From the NCBI RefSeq assembly GCF_024320865.1, contig NZ_JANDBD010000002.1, positions 620,001 to 684,000 on the forward strand: a stretch of DNA of 64,000 nucleotides, read 5' to 3'. Below are positions 55,414 to 64,000 of the stretch, piece by piece. The stretch comes from Mycolicibacterium arenosum. GTDB lineage: Bacteria > Actinomycetota > Actinomycetes > Mycobacteriales > Mycobacteriaceae. The notes under the pieces were generated by a model, which saw only the letters and a program-made list of their open reading frames with translations, was not told the origin of the DNA and did no database searches. The position numbers and the translations under genes were made by a program. Within the stretch, counting starts at the first letter, position 1, and every line of letters starts with the position of its first letter.

Positions 55414-56069
55414 GGGGCGACCATCGGCAAGAGGTAGGTGCGCACGAATTCGCGTGTGTCGTCCAGGGTCTCGAGCTTGATGCTGGTGTGGGGTGTGACG
55501 ATGAAGGACAGTGTTAGCCGGACCTGGAGCTCGGCGGCGGTGCGTAGCTGCCGGTCCTGGGCGGGCGTCGTGGCCGTCGTGCCGTAGATGTCGGTCCGCA
55601 GCAGCGCAGCCGAGTATTCGGTGGCGAAGTCGAGGATCGCACCGGCGTCGATGGTCAGGCTGGGCAGGATGGTTTCGGGCTCGGTGTGTAGCAGCTTCGT
55701 GAGCAGAGCGTGTTCACGCATGAACGTCACGCTGAACACCGTTCCGTAGACCAGGCTGTCTTCGAGGGTGTCGCCATGCGCGTGCGCCTGCGCGCTGCCC
55801 TCCATGAAACGGCGCACTTCGGCCAGCACCATGGCATCCGTGAGAGCCGCCTTGGTGGGAAAACGCCGGTAGAGGGTCGCACGGCCGACACCGCTTCGGC
55901 GGGCGACGTCCTCCATGGTGCTGCGGCGCAGCCCGACGAGTTCGGCCTGCTCGAGCGTCGCACGCAGGATGCGGGTGGTGATCTCGTCCGGGTGGTCGAG
56001 CTGGGCGAGCACGGCAGGATCGGGATCGGTCAGTCGCCGCACGAACTCCGCCGTTCGACTCGACGTCAC
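55410..56069 (-). CDS. TetR-family regulator, divergent from P450
   Basis: A 219-residue TetR. The HTH is ELVGLRRSTMEDVARRSGVG then RATLYRRFPTKAAL (about residues 42-76). GTG 56069 is chosen because AAGGAGG lies 6 nt before it and upstream translation becomes antisense to the P450. It is divergent from the P450 gene with 123 nt between starts, and inverted repeats lie in that gap. It most likely represses the P450 and itself until a ligand, perhaps the P450 substrate, binds. Confidence 0.87.
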   Translation of the reverse strand: MTSSRTAEFVRRLTDPDPAVLAQLDHPDEITTRILRATLEQAELVGLRRSTMEDVARRSGVGRATLYRRFPTKAALTDAMVLAEVRRFMEGSAQAHAHGDTLEDSLVYGTVFSVTFMREHALLTKLLHTEPETILPSLTIDAGAILDFATEYSAALLRTDIYGTTATTPAQDRQLRTAAELQVRLTLSFIVTPHTSIKLETLDDTREFVRTYLLPMVAP

Positions 56070-56126
56070 GTGATTCCTCCTTGCCCGCGGCCCTCGGTCG
56101 CCGTATGGTGGCGCTTGAAGCAAGCG

Positions 56127-56141
56127 AGACATTGATTGTCT
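56127..56141. promoter_or_regulatory. Candidate TetR operator in the TetR/P450 divergon
   Basis: AGACA-TTGAT-TGTCT is a perfect 5-bp-arm dyad. GTCTC also recurs at 56146-56150 and 56155-56159. It is centred in the intergenic region and is a plausible operator for both genes. Confidence 0.5.
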
Positions 56142-56192
56142 TTCTGTCTCACAAGTCTCATGATAGCGAGTGTCCTCGGGGAAAGGGTCGTT

Positions 56193-57506
56193 ATGGGCAT
56201 CGGGCTGTGGGCGAGGTGGACGGCAATGCACGGGGTGCCGCGGGCCTACATGGCGGTTCATGCGCGACGGGGCGACCCCTTGGCAAAGTTGATCGCCAAT
56301 CACGGGCGAGACGGTGACCCCTATCCGCTGATGGAACAGATCAGGGCGCACGGGCCACTCATGCGCACGCGCTTCGTCTGGGCCAGCGTCGACCACGGCG
56401 TATGCAAGGAAGTTCTGCGGGACAAGAGATTCGGTGTCACCGCGCCGTCGGACATGGACCTGCCTCGGCCTCTTCGGGCGCTGCTTCGGAAGACCGACCC
56501 CGGCGTGGCCAATCCGGTCGAACCGCCCGCGATGGTGATCGTGAACCCGCCGGATCACACCCGCTATCGGCAGTTGGTCGCCCAGAGCTTCACCCCGCGT
56601 GCGACGGACAGGCTCGGCGCCAGGGTCGCCGAGGTGACCGCCGAACTGATCGATGGGCTCGCAGTTAGGCCGAATCCCGATCTGATCGCCGACTTCGCGA
56701 TGAGGCTCCCCGTCGCGATCATCGCCGAGATTCTCGACCTGCCTGCCGGCAGTCACGACCGGTTGTTGGAGTGGGGCCGGTGCGGCGCCCCGCTGTTGGA
56801 CATCGGGATCGGCTGGAAGACCTATCGGAAGGCCATCGATGGTCTGCGGGATACCGATGACTACTTTCACGAACACATCGACCGAATGCGCGATGGCGGT
56901 GCGAGTGAGAACCCCTTCAGCAGAATGGCTGCCGACGGCACCTTGACCGACCGTGAGCTTGCAGCGAACGCCGCGCTCATCGTCGGCGCTGGCTTCGAGA
57001 CCACCGTAAACCTGATCGGTAACGGCATCGCGCTGCTGCTCCGACATCCCGACCAGCTGGCCCTGCTGCGCGACGATCCGGGCCTGTGGCCTGGCGCCGT
57101 CGAGGAGATCCTGCGGCTCGACAGCCCGGTCCAGATGACCGCCAGGACGGCTAGTTGCGACGTCGAGATCGCCGGGCACTCCATTTCCGCCGGCGAGATG
57201 GTCGGGCTGATGCTCGGGGGTGCCAACCGAGACCCTGAGGTGTTCGCCGACCCCAGCACCTTCGACGTCACTCGGGTCAATGCGCGCGAACACCTGGCGT
57301 TCGCATCCGGTATTCACGCATGCCTTGGTGCTGCCCTTGCCCGCATCGAGGGTGCGACGGCGTTGCGGGCACTCTTCGAGGCGTTTCCCGAGCTGCGCCT
57401 CACCGAAGTGCCGCGCCGGAGAGGCCTTGTCAACTTGCGCGGATTCTCCGGTCTCCCAGCGCAACTCGGCACCCGGCGAACCGTCCCCGCAGACCTGCAC
57501 GCATGA
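56193..57506 (+). CDS. Cytochrome P450
   Basis: A 437-residue bacterial class I P450. I-helix motif GAGFETTVN (about residue 269), with FETT instead of the usual xDTT. K-helix E-x-x-R in EEILR (about 310). Haem loop FASGIHACLGAALAR (about 370), with the cysteine ligand. ATG 56193 is selected because a GAAAGG RBS precedes it and residues before it are not conserved. It needs a ferredoxin and reductase encoded elsewhere. It is a monooxygenase of unknown substrate, controlled probably by the divergent TetR. Confidence 0.93.
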   Translation: MGIGLWARWTAMHGVPRAYMAVHARRGDPLAKLIANHGRDGDPYPLMEQIRAHGPLMRTRFVWASVDHGVCKEVLRDKRFGVTAPSDMDLPRPLRALLRKTDPGVANPVEPPAMVIVNPPDHTRYRQLVAQSFTPRATDRLGARVAEVTAELIDGLAVRPNPDLIADFAMRLPVAIIAEILDLPAGSHDRLLEWGRCGAPLLDIGIGWKTYRKAIDGLRDTDDYFHEHIDRMRDGGASENPFSRMAADGTLTDRELAANAALIVGAGFETTVNLIGNGIALLLRHPDQLALLRDDPGLWPGAVEEILRLDSPVQMTARTASCDVEIAGHSISAGEMVGLMLGGANRDPEVFADPSTFDVTRVNAREHLAFASGIHACLGAALARIEGATALRALFEAFPELRLTEVPRRRGLVNLRGFSGLPAQLGTRRTVPADLHA

Positions 57507-57824
57507 CAGGCAATTGGGCCTCATCGAGGCGGCACCACGCGTCGCCGATACTCAAAGCGTCGCACCGGCGGGCCGGCGAGCAGCAGGCGAACGATCGCGT
57601 GACGGGGCACTGACCCAAAATCGGGAGTCTGTGATTTCGGCGCGTTGAGGAGGCCTCGTGAGCGCGAAAGAGAGCGCCCACTCGGGCGGATCCAGGCCCC
57701 TCGTCTGAACCCGCCCGAGGCGGAGCCGCAAGCCGGCCCCTTCACGCCCCCGCGCAATATAAACACTGATGTCTATGAATGGCAATCCGACTTCTCACAC
57801 CGACGCTTAGACTGGCGTCGCACC
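57507..57824. other. 318-nt gap between P450 and TetR genes
   Basis: No convincing gene. It holds a stem-loop, CTCGGGCGG (57681-57689) with CCGCCCGAG (57711-57719), a 9-bp stem that may terminate the P450 transcript. It also holds TATAAA (57758-57763), a likely -10 for the next gene, directly followed by ACACTGATGTCT, which resembles the operator upstream of the P450. The GC pattern is otherwise typical. Confidence 0.5.
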
Positions 57825-58430
57825 ATGACCGCCACTCCCCGTCTCCGACCCGGCAGGCATCAGCTGAGCCGCGACGAAGTGCGTGCTCACCAGATCACGC
57901 GCATCTTCACGGCGCTGGAGGAGGTCATGTCGGACAAGGGCTACCTCGAGACCAGCGTCGCCGACGTGATCAAAGCCGCGGGTGTCTCGCGGCAGACGTT
58001 CTACGAGCTGTTCTCATCGAAGCAGGACTGCTTCGTCGCCAGCTACACGCGCAGGCAGGAGTCGCTGATCACGAGGGTGCTCGACCGCCTGTCCGGGGAC
58101 ACCGCGATGGAGCGGTTCGCGGTCCTGCTGCGGGCCTACCTCTGGTCCATCGCCGAGTGTCCGGGGCGCTCCCGGCTGTACCTCGTCGGCGTGTACGCGG
58201 CCGGCTCGGAGGCGATCGCGCACCGACTCGAGTTGCAGCAGCAGTTCGTCGACGGCGTCGCGGGGGTGTTCGACGCGACGACCGAGCAGGACCGGTTCAA
58301 CTGTTGGACTCTGGTGGCGGCCGTCTCGACGATGGTGACCAACGCGCTGCTGGCCGATGACGCCGACGCGGTGCTCGAACTCTACGACCCGGTGCTGGCG
58401 ATGACGCGGCAGTTGATGGCGCCGGCATGA
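57825..58430 (+). CDS. TetR-family regulator
   Basis: A 201-residue TetR. The HTH spans about residues 24-62 (TALEEVMSDKGYLETSVADV, then IKAAGVSRQTFYELFSSKQD). The C-terminal ligand domain is helical and Leu/Ala-rich, with no family-specific motif that I recognise. ATG 57825 starts TATPRLRPGRHQLSRDEV. It is convergent with kdpE at 4 nt. Its target is unknown; the P450/TetR block upstream is the nearest candidate. Confidence 0.85.
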   Translation: MTATPRLRPGRHQLSRDEVRAHQITRIFTALEEVMSDKGYLETSVADVIKAAGVSRQTFYELFSSKQDCFVASYTRRQESLITRVLDRLSGDTAMERFAVLLRAYLWSIAECPGRSRLYLVGVYAAGSEAIAHRLELQQQFVDGVAGVFDATTEQDRFNCWTLVAAVSTMVTNALLADDADAVLELYDPVLAMTRQLMAPA

Positions 58431-58434
58431 GCGG

Positions 58435-59115
58435 TCACGCCTGGAAGCGGTAGCCCATCCCGGCTTCGGTCAGCAGGTGCCTGGGGTGGCTCGGATCGTC
58501 CTCGAGCTTGCGCCGCAGCTGCGCGAGGTACACCCGCAGATAGTGAGTCTCCTTGGCGTAGGCCGGGCCCCACACCTCCTTGAGCAGTTCGTCGCGGCCG
58601 ACCAGTTTGCCGCGGTTGCGCACCAGCATCTCGAGCATGCCCCACTCGGTGGGCGTCAGATGCACGTCGGCGCCGTTCCTCGTCACCTTCTTGGCGGCGA
58701 GGTCGACGGTGAAGGAGGCGGTTTCGACGACGGGCTCGTCGGTCGCCGACGCCGCCGCGCCTCGGCGCACCGCGGCCCGCAGCCGAGCCAGGAACTCGTC
58801 CATGCCAAAGGGTTTCGTGACGTAGTCGTCGGCACCGGCGTCGAGCGCCTCCACCTTGTCGGACGAGTCGGTGCGTGCCGACAGCACGATGACCGGAGCC
58901 GTCAGCCAGCCGCGCAGGCCGGCGAGCACGTCGATCCCCGACATGTCCGGCAGCCCGAGATCCAGCACGACGACGTCGGGCTTGTGGTCAGCCGCGGCCC
59001 TCAGTGCATCGGCCCCGGTTGCTGCGGTGCTCACGTCGTAACCGCGGACCGACAGGTTGATTCGCAGCGCGCGCAGGATCTGCGGCTCGTCGTCGATCAC
59101 CAGCACCCGTGTCAT
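58435..59115 (-). CDS. kdpE: KdpE response regulator
   Basis: A 226-residue OmpR/PhoB-type regulator. Receiver acidic pair DDE (about residues 8-10), phospho-acceptor in VVLDLGLPDMSG (Asp about 52), conserved Thr/Ser in VLSARTD and Lys in VTKPFG (about 103) are present, and the winged-helix C-terminus ends in ETHYLRVYLAQLRRKLED then GMGYRFQA. Phosphorylated by KdpD, it activates the high-affinity K+ uptake operon. It overlaps kdpD by 4 nt. Confidence 0.95.
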   Translation of the reverse strand: MTRVLVIDDEPQILRALRINLSVRGYDVSTAATGADALRAAADHKPDVVVLDLGLPDMSGIDVLAGLRGWLTAPVIVLSARTDSSDKVEALDAGADDYVTKPFGMDEFLARLRAAVRRGAAASATDEPVVETASFTVDLAAKKVTRNGADVHLTPTEWGMLEMLVRNRGKLVGRDELLKEVWGPAYAKETHYLRVYLAQLRRKLEDDPSHPRHLLTEAGMGYRFQA

Positions 59116-61631
59116 GTCGTGACCGATTCTGGTGCAGCGAGTTCCACGACGACCGTCAATCCACCTCCGGGCGTGTCCGTCGCCGAGATGGTGCCGCCCA
59201 TCGCCTCGACGAACCCCTTCGCCACCGACAGACCGAGGCCGACGCCGGACGTGTTGTCGTGGTCGCCGAGCCGCTGGAACGGTTCGAACAGCTGCTCCTC
59301 GGTCCCGCGGCGCAGACCCGGCCCCTCGTCGACCACGTTGATCAGCACCCGATCCCCGACGCGTCCGGCGTTCACGCGCACGATGCCGTCCGGGGCGTAG
59401 CGCGCCGCGTTGTCGATGACGTTGACGAGCACCCGGTCGAGCAGCCCGGCGTCGGCCATCACGGCGGTGTCACCGACCTCGACCTTGATGCGATCGGGCC
59501 CGGTGGCGGTGTGGCGGATCCCGACGATGGCGCGGTGTACCGCTTCCTCCAGGTAGACGCGTCGCAGTTCGGGCCGGACGACTCCAGCGGTGAGCCGCGA
59601 CGAGTCGAGCAGGTTCCCGACGAGGGCGGTCAGTTGGTCGACGGACTCCTCGACCGTGGCGAGCAGTTCCGCGGTGTCCTCGGGGGAGAAGCCGACGTCG
59701 TCGGCGCGCAGGCTCGACACGGCGGCTTTGGCGGCCGCCAGCGGCGTCCGCAGGTCGTGGCTGACGGCCGACAGCAGCGACCGGCGCAGCTCGTCGGCTT
59801 TGGCGATGGCCTCGGCGTGGCCGGCCTCCTCCGTCAGCTCGCGCTGACGCACCAACCCGGCGGCCTGTTTCGCTACGGCGCTCAGCACGCGCCGGTCGCC
59901 CGCGGCCAACCGCTTCCCGGACATCAGCATCCAGAACTCGGCCCCTCCCGTTTCCCGCGCGACCTCGACAATGGTGTCGGCGGTGTCGACGTCGACGCAC
60001 GGGTTGTCACCGACACAGGCGACGACCGCCTGACCGTTCTCCGGGCTCCCGCGTACGAGGCTCACCGCCCGCTGCGAGTACGTCTCGCGGACGCGTTCCA
60101 GCAGCGTGGTCAGATCGGCGCCGCGCAGCACCGAGCCGGCGAACAGTGCCAGGAGTTCGGCCTCCTGCGACGCCCGGCGCGCTTCGCGGGCCCGCTTGGC
60201 CGCGCCGTCGACCAGTGCGGCGACCGCGACGGCGACCGCGAGCAGGACGACGATGGTGACGGCGCTGTCGGGCTGCGAGATGGTGAACGTGTAGCGCGGT
60301 TCGACCAGGAAGTAGTTGAGCAGCAGCCCGGACAGCACAGCCGAAAGTGCAGCGGGCGCAACACCTCCGAGCAGGGCGACGACGAGCACGCCGATGAAGA
60401 AGATCGCGCTCTCACCGCCGACCCCGAGAAACCGGTCGAGCAGCAGCACGGTGACCGCACAGATCGCCGACGGTACGACGCCCGCGGCCAGCCACGACAT
60501 CAGGTGCTGCTGACGCGGTGTCACCGACTCCCAGGTGAAGCCGCGCTTCGCCTCGTCGTGGGTGACCATGTGCACGTCGATCTTGCCGCTCTCCTGCACC
60601 GTCGCCGCGCCGATGCCCTCGTCGAGGATCCGGGCCCACCGCGAACGCCGCGACGTGCCGAGCACCAACTGGGTGGCGTTGACGTCACGGGCGAAGTCGA
60701 GCAGCGCCGATGCGACGTCATCGCCGACCACCGTGTGCAGCGTCCCTCCGAGGCTCGCGGTCAGATCCCTGACCTTGCCCATCTGAGGGGCGCTGACCCC
60801 CGAAAGACCATCGCCACGGACGACGTGCACCACCATCAGTTCGGCGCTCGACTTCGAGGCGATCCGAGATGCGCGGCGCACCAGCGTTTCCGACTCGGCG
60901 CCACCGGTCACGGCGACGACGACGCGCTCACGGGCCTCCCACGTGTCGCTGATGTCGTGGTCGTGCCGGTACTTGGCGAGCGCGGCGTCGACCTGGTCGG
61001 CGAGCCACAGCAGGGCCAGCTCGCGTAGCGCGGTCAGGTTGCCCTGCCGGAAGTAGTTGCTCAGCGCCGCGTCGATGCGCTCCGAGGCGTACACGTTGCC
61101 GTGGGACAGCCTGCGCCGCAACGCCTCCGGGGTGATGTCGACGAGCTCGATCTGATCGGCCGCGCGGACGACGTCGTCGGGAACCTTCTCCTGCTGTTCG
61201 ATCCCGGTGATCTGGGTGACGACGTCGTTGAGGCTCTCGAGATGCTGCACGTTGACGGTGGAGATGACGGTGATACCCGCCGTGAGCAGTTCCTCGACGT
61301 CCTGCCAGCGCTTCGGGTTCTTACTGCCGGGCGTGTTGGTGTGGGCGAGTTCGTCGACCAGCACCACGTCGGGGTTGCGGGCGATGACCGCGGGGACGTC
61401 GAGTTCGGCGAACGTCCCGCCGCGGTACTCGATGTACCGCGGCGGGATCAGCTCGATACCGTCGAGCAGTTCGGCGGTCCGCTTGCGTCCGTGCGTCTCG
61501 ACGACGGCGGCGACGACGCCGGTGCCCCGCTCGCGACGCCGGTGCGCCTCGCCGAGCATCGCGTAGGTCTTGCCGACGCCGGGTGCCGCGCCGAGGTAGA
61601 TGCGCAGCTCACCCCGCTTGGTCGTGCTCAC
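59112..61631 (-). CDS. kdpD: KdpD sensor histidine kinase
   Basis: An 839-residue sensor. The N-terminal KdpD domain has LGAAPGVGKTYAMLGEAHRR (Walker A, about residues 13-32) and DELAHTNTPGSKNPKRW (about 112). A USP-like domain (about 245-370) follows, then four close membrane helices (about 390-480), a GAF-like region, HisKA with AVSHDLRTPLAAAKA (His about 630), and HATPase (NVIDNAARYAPDG, then SGVGLGLSVAKGF). It senses K+ and c-di-AMP/ATP status in other bacteria. It is co-transcribed with kdpE and kdpC. Confidence 0.95.
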   Translation of the reverse strand: MSTTKRGELRIYLGAAPGVGKTYAMLGEAHRRRERGTGVVAAVVETHGRKRTAELLDGIELIPPRYIEYRGGTFAELDVPAVIARNPDVVLVDELAHTNTPGSKNPKRWQDVEELLTAGITVISTVNVQHLESLNDVVTQITGIEQQEKVPDDVVRAADQIELVDITPEALRRRLSHGNVYASERIDAALSNYFRQGNLTALRELALLWLADQVDAALAKYRHDHDISDTWEARERVVVAVTGGAESETLVRRASRIASKSSAELMVVHVVRGDGLSGVSAPQMGKVRDLTASLGGTLHTVVGDDVASALLDFARDVNATQLVLGTSRRSRWARILDEGIGAATVQESGKIDVHMVTHDEAKRGFTWESVTPRQQHLMSWLAAGVVPSAICAVTVLLLDRFLGVGGESAIFFIGVLVVALLGGVAPAALSAVLSGLLLNYFLVEPRYTFTISQPDSAVTIVVLLAVAVAVAALVDGAAKRAREARRASQEAELLALFAGSVLRGADLTTLLERVRETYSQRAVSLVRGSPENGQAVVACVGDNPCVDVDTADTIVEVARETGGAEFWMLMSGKRLAAGDRRVLSAVAKQAAGLVRQRELTEEAGHAEAIAKADELRRSLLSAVSHDLRTPLAAAKAAVSSLRADDVGFSPEDTAELLATVEESVDQLTALVGNLLDSSRLTAGVVRPELRRVYLEEAVHRAIVGIRHTATGPDRIKVEVGDTAVMADAGLLDRVLVNVIDNAARYAPDGIVRVNAGRVGDRVLINVVDEGPGLRRGTEEQLFEPFQRLGDHDNTSGVGLGLSVAKGFVEAMGGTISATDTPGGGLTVVVELAAPESVTT

Positions 61632-61638
61632 CTACCCA

Positions 61639-62514
61639 TCATCCACCGAGGCGGTCCAGCGCGACGTTGACCGCCAGCACGTTGACCGTCGGCTCGCCCA
61701 TGAAGCCCAGAGCCCGGCCCGAGGTGTTGGCCGCGACAACCTCGCGGACCTGCTCGGGGCTCACCCCGCGTGCCTTGGCGACACGGTCGACCTGGAGATC
61801 GGCGTAGGCGGGGGAGATGTCGGGGTCCAGCCCGCTGCCGCTGGCCGTGACCGCGTCGGCGGGTACGGCCGGCTCGGCCGGGGCCGAGCCGCGCACGGGC
61901 ACCAACTGGCCGGTCGAGTAGTCGGCATCGGGTTCGGCGCACTCGACCCGCACCCCCTGGTAGGTGTCCAGGAACGGCGTGGAAGTGGTGGCGCACGGTT
62001 CGTTGACGCTGACGACCTTCGTCGGTGCGATCACCAGACCGCGGTTGTCGCGGGGGCCCAGCACCGCCAGCACCGCACCGACACCGCCGCCGGTGCAGTA
62101 CGGACGAGTGCCGGCCCCCTTGTCCATGCCGTTCAGCTCCGCTGCGGCCGCGCTGCGCGAGCAGACGAGCGTCAGCAGGCTGGGCTTGTCGGGGGCGTCC
62201 ACGATGCTCTCCGGTCCCAGGTTGCTCGCGCTGGTGGCCATCGGGTCGTAGCCGTCACCGGCGGCGGACGGCCGGCTCTGGAAGTACTGCGGCAGCGGGT
62301 TGCCGTCGGCGTCCGTGAACAGCTGCCCGATCAGGCTGCTGCCTACCGGCGCGCTGTTGGCACTGACGATCGACCCGTCGGCCTTCTCCTTCAGGCCCGG
62401 CAGCTGCGCCACCGCCCAGACGAGCAGCGGGTAGGCCAGCCCGGTGATCACGGTGAGGAGCAGAAGTGCGCGCAGTGCGGCCCAGTGCTGACGAATGACA
62501 TTGGCGTACTTCAT
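61639..62514 (-). CDS. kdpC: KdpC with a long cysteine-containing insertion
   Basis: A 291-residue subunit, about 100 residues longer than usual KdpC (about 190). The ends are canonical: membrane helix ALRALLLLTVITGLAYPLLV (about 13-32), YFQSRPSAAGDGYDP (about 76) and TASGSGLDPDISPAYADLQV (about 224). Between SNLGPES and the TASGSGLDP motif lies an insertion of about 100 residues containing four cysteines (VCS, YCT, PCA, ECA). KdpC lies outside the membrane, so the insertion could form disulfides. KdpC stabilises KdpA-KdpB. The flanking motifs remain in frame, so this is not a sequencing artefact. Confidence 0.9.
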   Translation of the reverse strand: MKYANVIRQHWAALRALLLLTVITGLAYPLLVWAVAQLPGLKEKADGSIVSANSAPVGSSLIGQLFTDADGNPLPQYFQSRPSAAGDGYDPMATSASNLGPESIVDAPDKPSLLTLVCSRSAAAAELNGMDKGAGTRPYCTGGGVGAVLAVLGPRDNRGLVIAPTKVVSVNEPCATTSTPFLDTYQGVRVECAEPDADYSTGQLVPVRGSAPAEPAVPADAVTASGSGLDPDISPAYADLQVDRVAKARGVSPEQVREVVAANTSGRALGFMGEPTVNVLAVNVALDRLGG

Positions 62515-62516
62515 GA

Positions 62517-64000
62517 TTAGGACATCCCTGGGAGGAACTGGACCACGAGGTCGATGAGTTTGATGCCGATGAACGGTGCGATGATGCCGCCGAGCCCGTA
62601 GACGTACAGGTTGCGGCTCAACAGCTTCGACGCGCTCGCGGGCGTGTAGCGCACGCCGCGAAGCGACAGCGGGATGAGCGCGATGATCACGATCGCGTTG
62701 AAGATGACCGCGGACATGATGGCCGACTGAGGGCTGTGCAGCCGCATCACGTTCAACAGGTCCAGGCCGGGGTACAGCGTCACGAACAGCGCCGGGATGA
62801 TCGCGAAGTACTTCGCGATGTCGTTGGCGATGGAGAACGTGGTGAGCGCCCCGCGGGTGATCAACAACTGCTTGCCGATCTCGACGATCTCGATGAGCTT
62901 CGTCGGGTCGGAGTCGAGGTCGACCATGTTGCCGGCCTCCTTGGCGGCCGACGTACCGGTGTTCATCGCGACGCCGACGTCGGCCTGTGCGAGCGCGGGG
63001 GCGTCGTTGGTGCCGTCACCGGTCATCGCGACGAGCTTGCCGCCCTCCTGCTCGCTCCTGATGAGCGCCAGTTTGTCCTCGGGAGTGGCCTCGGCGAGGA
63101 AGTCGTCAACCCCGGCTTCGTCGGCAATCGCTTTGGCGGTCAACGGGTTATCGCCGGTGATCATCACCGTGCGGATACCCATGCGGCGCATCTCGTCGAA
63201 GCGTTCGCGCATGCCCTCCTTGACGACGTCCTTGAGGTGGATGACTCCGAGCGCACGGGCTGTTCCGTCGCGGAGCTCGCCGACGACGAGCGGGGTGCCG
63301 CCGGCCTTGGAGACGCGAGCGACCACGTCGCCGAGTTCGTTGGGGATGGTGCCGCCGTTGGCACGCACCCAGTCGGCGACCGACGCGGTGGCGCCCTTGC
63401 GGAGCTGGTGCCCACCGAGGTCGACACCGGACATCCGGGTGGCCGCGGTGAACTCGACCCAGTGGGCGTCGGTCAGCTCGCCTGCGGCGCGCTCCCGTAG
63501 TCCGAACTCCTGCTTGGCGAACACCACGATGGAGCGGCCTTCGGGAGTCTCGTCGGCGAGGCTCGACAGCTGTGCGGCGTCGGCCAGTTCCGCTGGTGTG
63601 ACTCCGGGCAGCGGGACGAACTCGCCGGCCTGCCGGTTGCCGAGTGTGATGGTGCCGGTCTTATCGAGCAGCAGTACGTTCACGTCGCCCGCGGCTTCGA
63701 CGGCGCGGCCCGACATGGCCAGCACGTTGCGCTGCACCAGCCGATCCATGCCTGCGATGCCGATGGCGGACAGCAACGCACCGATCGTCGTCGGGATCAG
63801 GCAGACCAGCAGGGCCACCATGACGATGCCGCTGATGCCGTCGCCGGTGAGCGCCAACGAGTCCGGCACGCCGGGGTTGTTGGCCTTCGAGAAGATCGCC
63901 AGCGGCTGCAGCGTCGCGACGGCGAATACGAAGATGACCGTGAGTGCGGCGAGCAGGATGTTGAGCGCGATCTCGTTGGGCGTCTTCTGCCGGTTGGCAC
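62517..64000 (-). CDS. kdpB: KdpB, K+-transporting ATPase catalytic subunit (N-terminal part off the window)
   Basis: The visible 493 residues are the C-terminal part of the P-type ATPase. The frame is open to the edge ([18 protein letters not shown], then [13 protein letters not shown]). [10 protein letters not shown] holds the phosphorylated aspartate. KGAT in the nucleotide domain, [13 protein letters not shown] and [18 protein letters not shown] (hinge motif) are intact. The transmembrane helices at the end include [15 protein letters not shown]. It couples ATP hydrolysis to K+ import through KdpA. The stop is 2 nt before kdpC. kdpA and kdpF should lie just beyond the right edge. Confidence 0.95.
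   Translation of the reverse strand, partial: ANRQKTPNEIALNILLAALTVIFVFAVATLQPLAIFSKANNPGVPDSLALTGDGISGIVMVALLVCLIPTTIGALLSAIGIAGMDRLVQRNVLAMSGRAVEAAGDVNVLLLDKTGTITLGNRQAGEFVPLPGVTPAELADAAQLSSLADETPEGRSIVVFAKQEFGLRERAAGELTDAHWVEFTAATRMSGVDLGGHQLRKGATASVADWVRANGGTIPNELGDVVARVSKAGGTPLVVGELRDGTARALGVIHLKDVVKEGMRERFDEMRRMGIRTVMITGDNPLTAKAIADEAGVDDFLAEATPEDKLALIRSEQEGGKLVAMTGDGTNDAPALAQADVGVAMNTGTSAAKEAGNMVDLDSDPTKLIEIVEIGKQLLITRGALTTFSIANDIAKYFAIIPALFVTLYPGLDLLNVMRLHSPQSAIMSAVIFNAIVIIALIPLSLRGVRYTPASASKLLSRNLYVYGLGGIIAPFIGIKLIDLVVQFLPGMS

Overview
This window reads as chromosomal DNA of a mycobacterium, most likely a fast-growing environmental species (Mycolicibacterium type). It is GC-rich, uses GTG and TTG starts often, and shows gene after gene in the order known from M. 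tuberculosis Rv1000c to Rv1029: AlkB-like, arcA, pmt, rsmI, pabB, metG, tatD, rpfB, ksgA, ispE, pks16, pth, rplY, lpqT, prsA, glmU, tRNA-Gln, a TetR gene, mfd, mazG, lpqU, eno, ftsB, a DUF501 gene, ppx and kdp. The species assignment is inferred from this gene order and from recognisable protein sequence; no search was run.

Layout. Positions 1-5.6 kb hold a shikimate-dehydrogenase-like gene, an arrestin-fold protein, three lipoproteins, an Ntn hydrolase and an AlkB-type dioxygenase. Positions 5.6-7.3 kb carry soxR, with a near-perfect SoxR box, divergent from arginine deiminase. Positions 7.3-8.2 kb hold a small cassette (AbiEi-like helix-turn-helix plus Vsr/DUF559 nuclease-like domain) bordered by inverted repeats. 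Positions 8.2-19 kb are housekeeping: protein mannosylation, rRNA methylation, folate synthesis, an ECF41 sigma operon, metG, tatD, rpfB and ksgA. A permease and a soluble kinase on the opposite strand lie between ksgA and ispE. Positions 22.6-31 kb hold pks16, a DrrAB-like ABC exporter, a nickel-binding-like protein, a secreted PGRS-like glycine-rich protein without a PE domain, a tandem pair of membrane proteins, an Fe-S protein and a metallo-hydrolase. Positions 31-37 kb are pth-rplY, an SDR, prsA-arsC-lpqT and glmU, plus tRNA-Gln. Positions 37-44 kb are a TetR gene, lysA (opposite strand), mfd and mazG.

Positions 44.1-45.3 kb hold a second copy of the nuclease-like cassette, this time flanked by 94-bp direct repeats that contain hairpins. 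It is followed by efeOB with an IdeR-like box. The conserved lpqU-eno-ftsB-DUF501-ppx run follows, then a tiny metallothionein-like gene of 36 codons, prpE, a leaderless alpha/beta hydrolase, a TetR/cytochrome P450 divergon and another TetR gene. The window ends in kdpB-C-D-E, with kdpB cut by the window edge.

The strongest candidate for something undescribed is the pair of AbiEi-like/DUF559 cassettes. They are clear paralogues, share a conserved upstream region with a TTATCCACA element about 64 nt before the start, and are bordered by different but structured repeats. This suggests a small dispersed selfish or defence-like element family. The metallothionein-like peptide, the cysteine-containing KdpC insertion and the PE-less PGRS protein are the next most interesting items.
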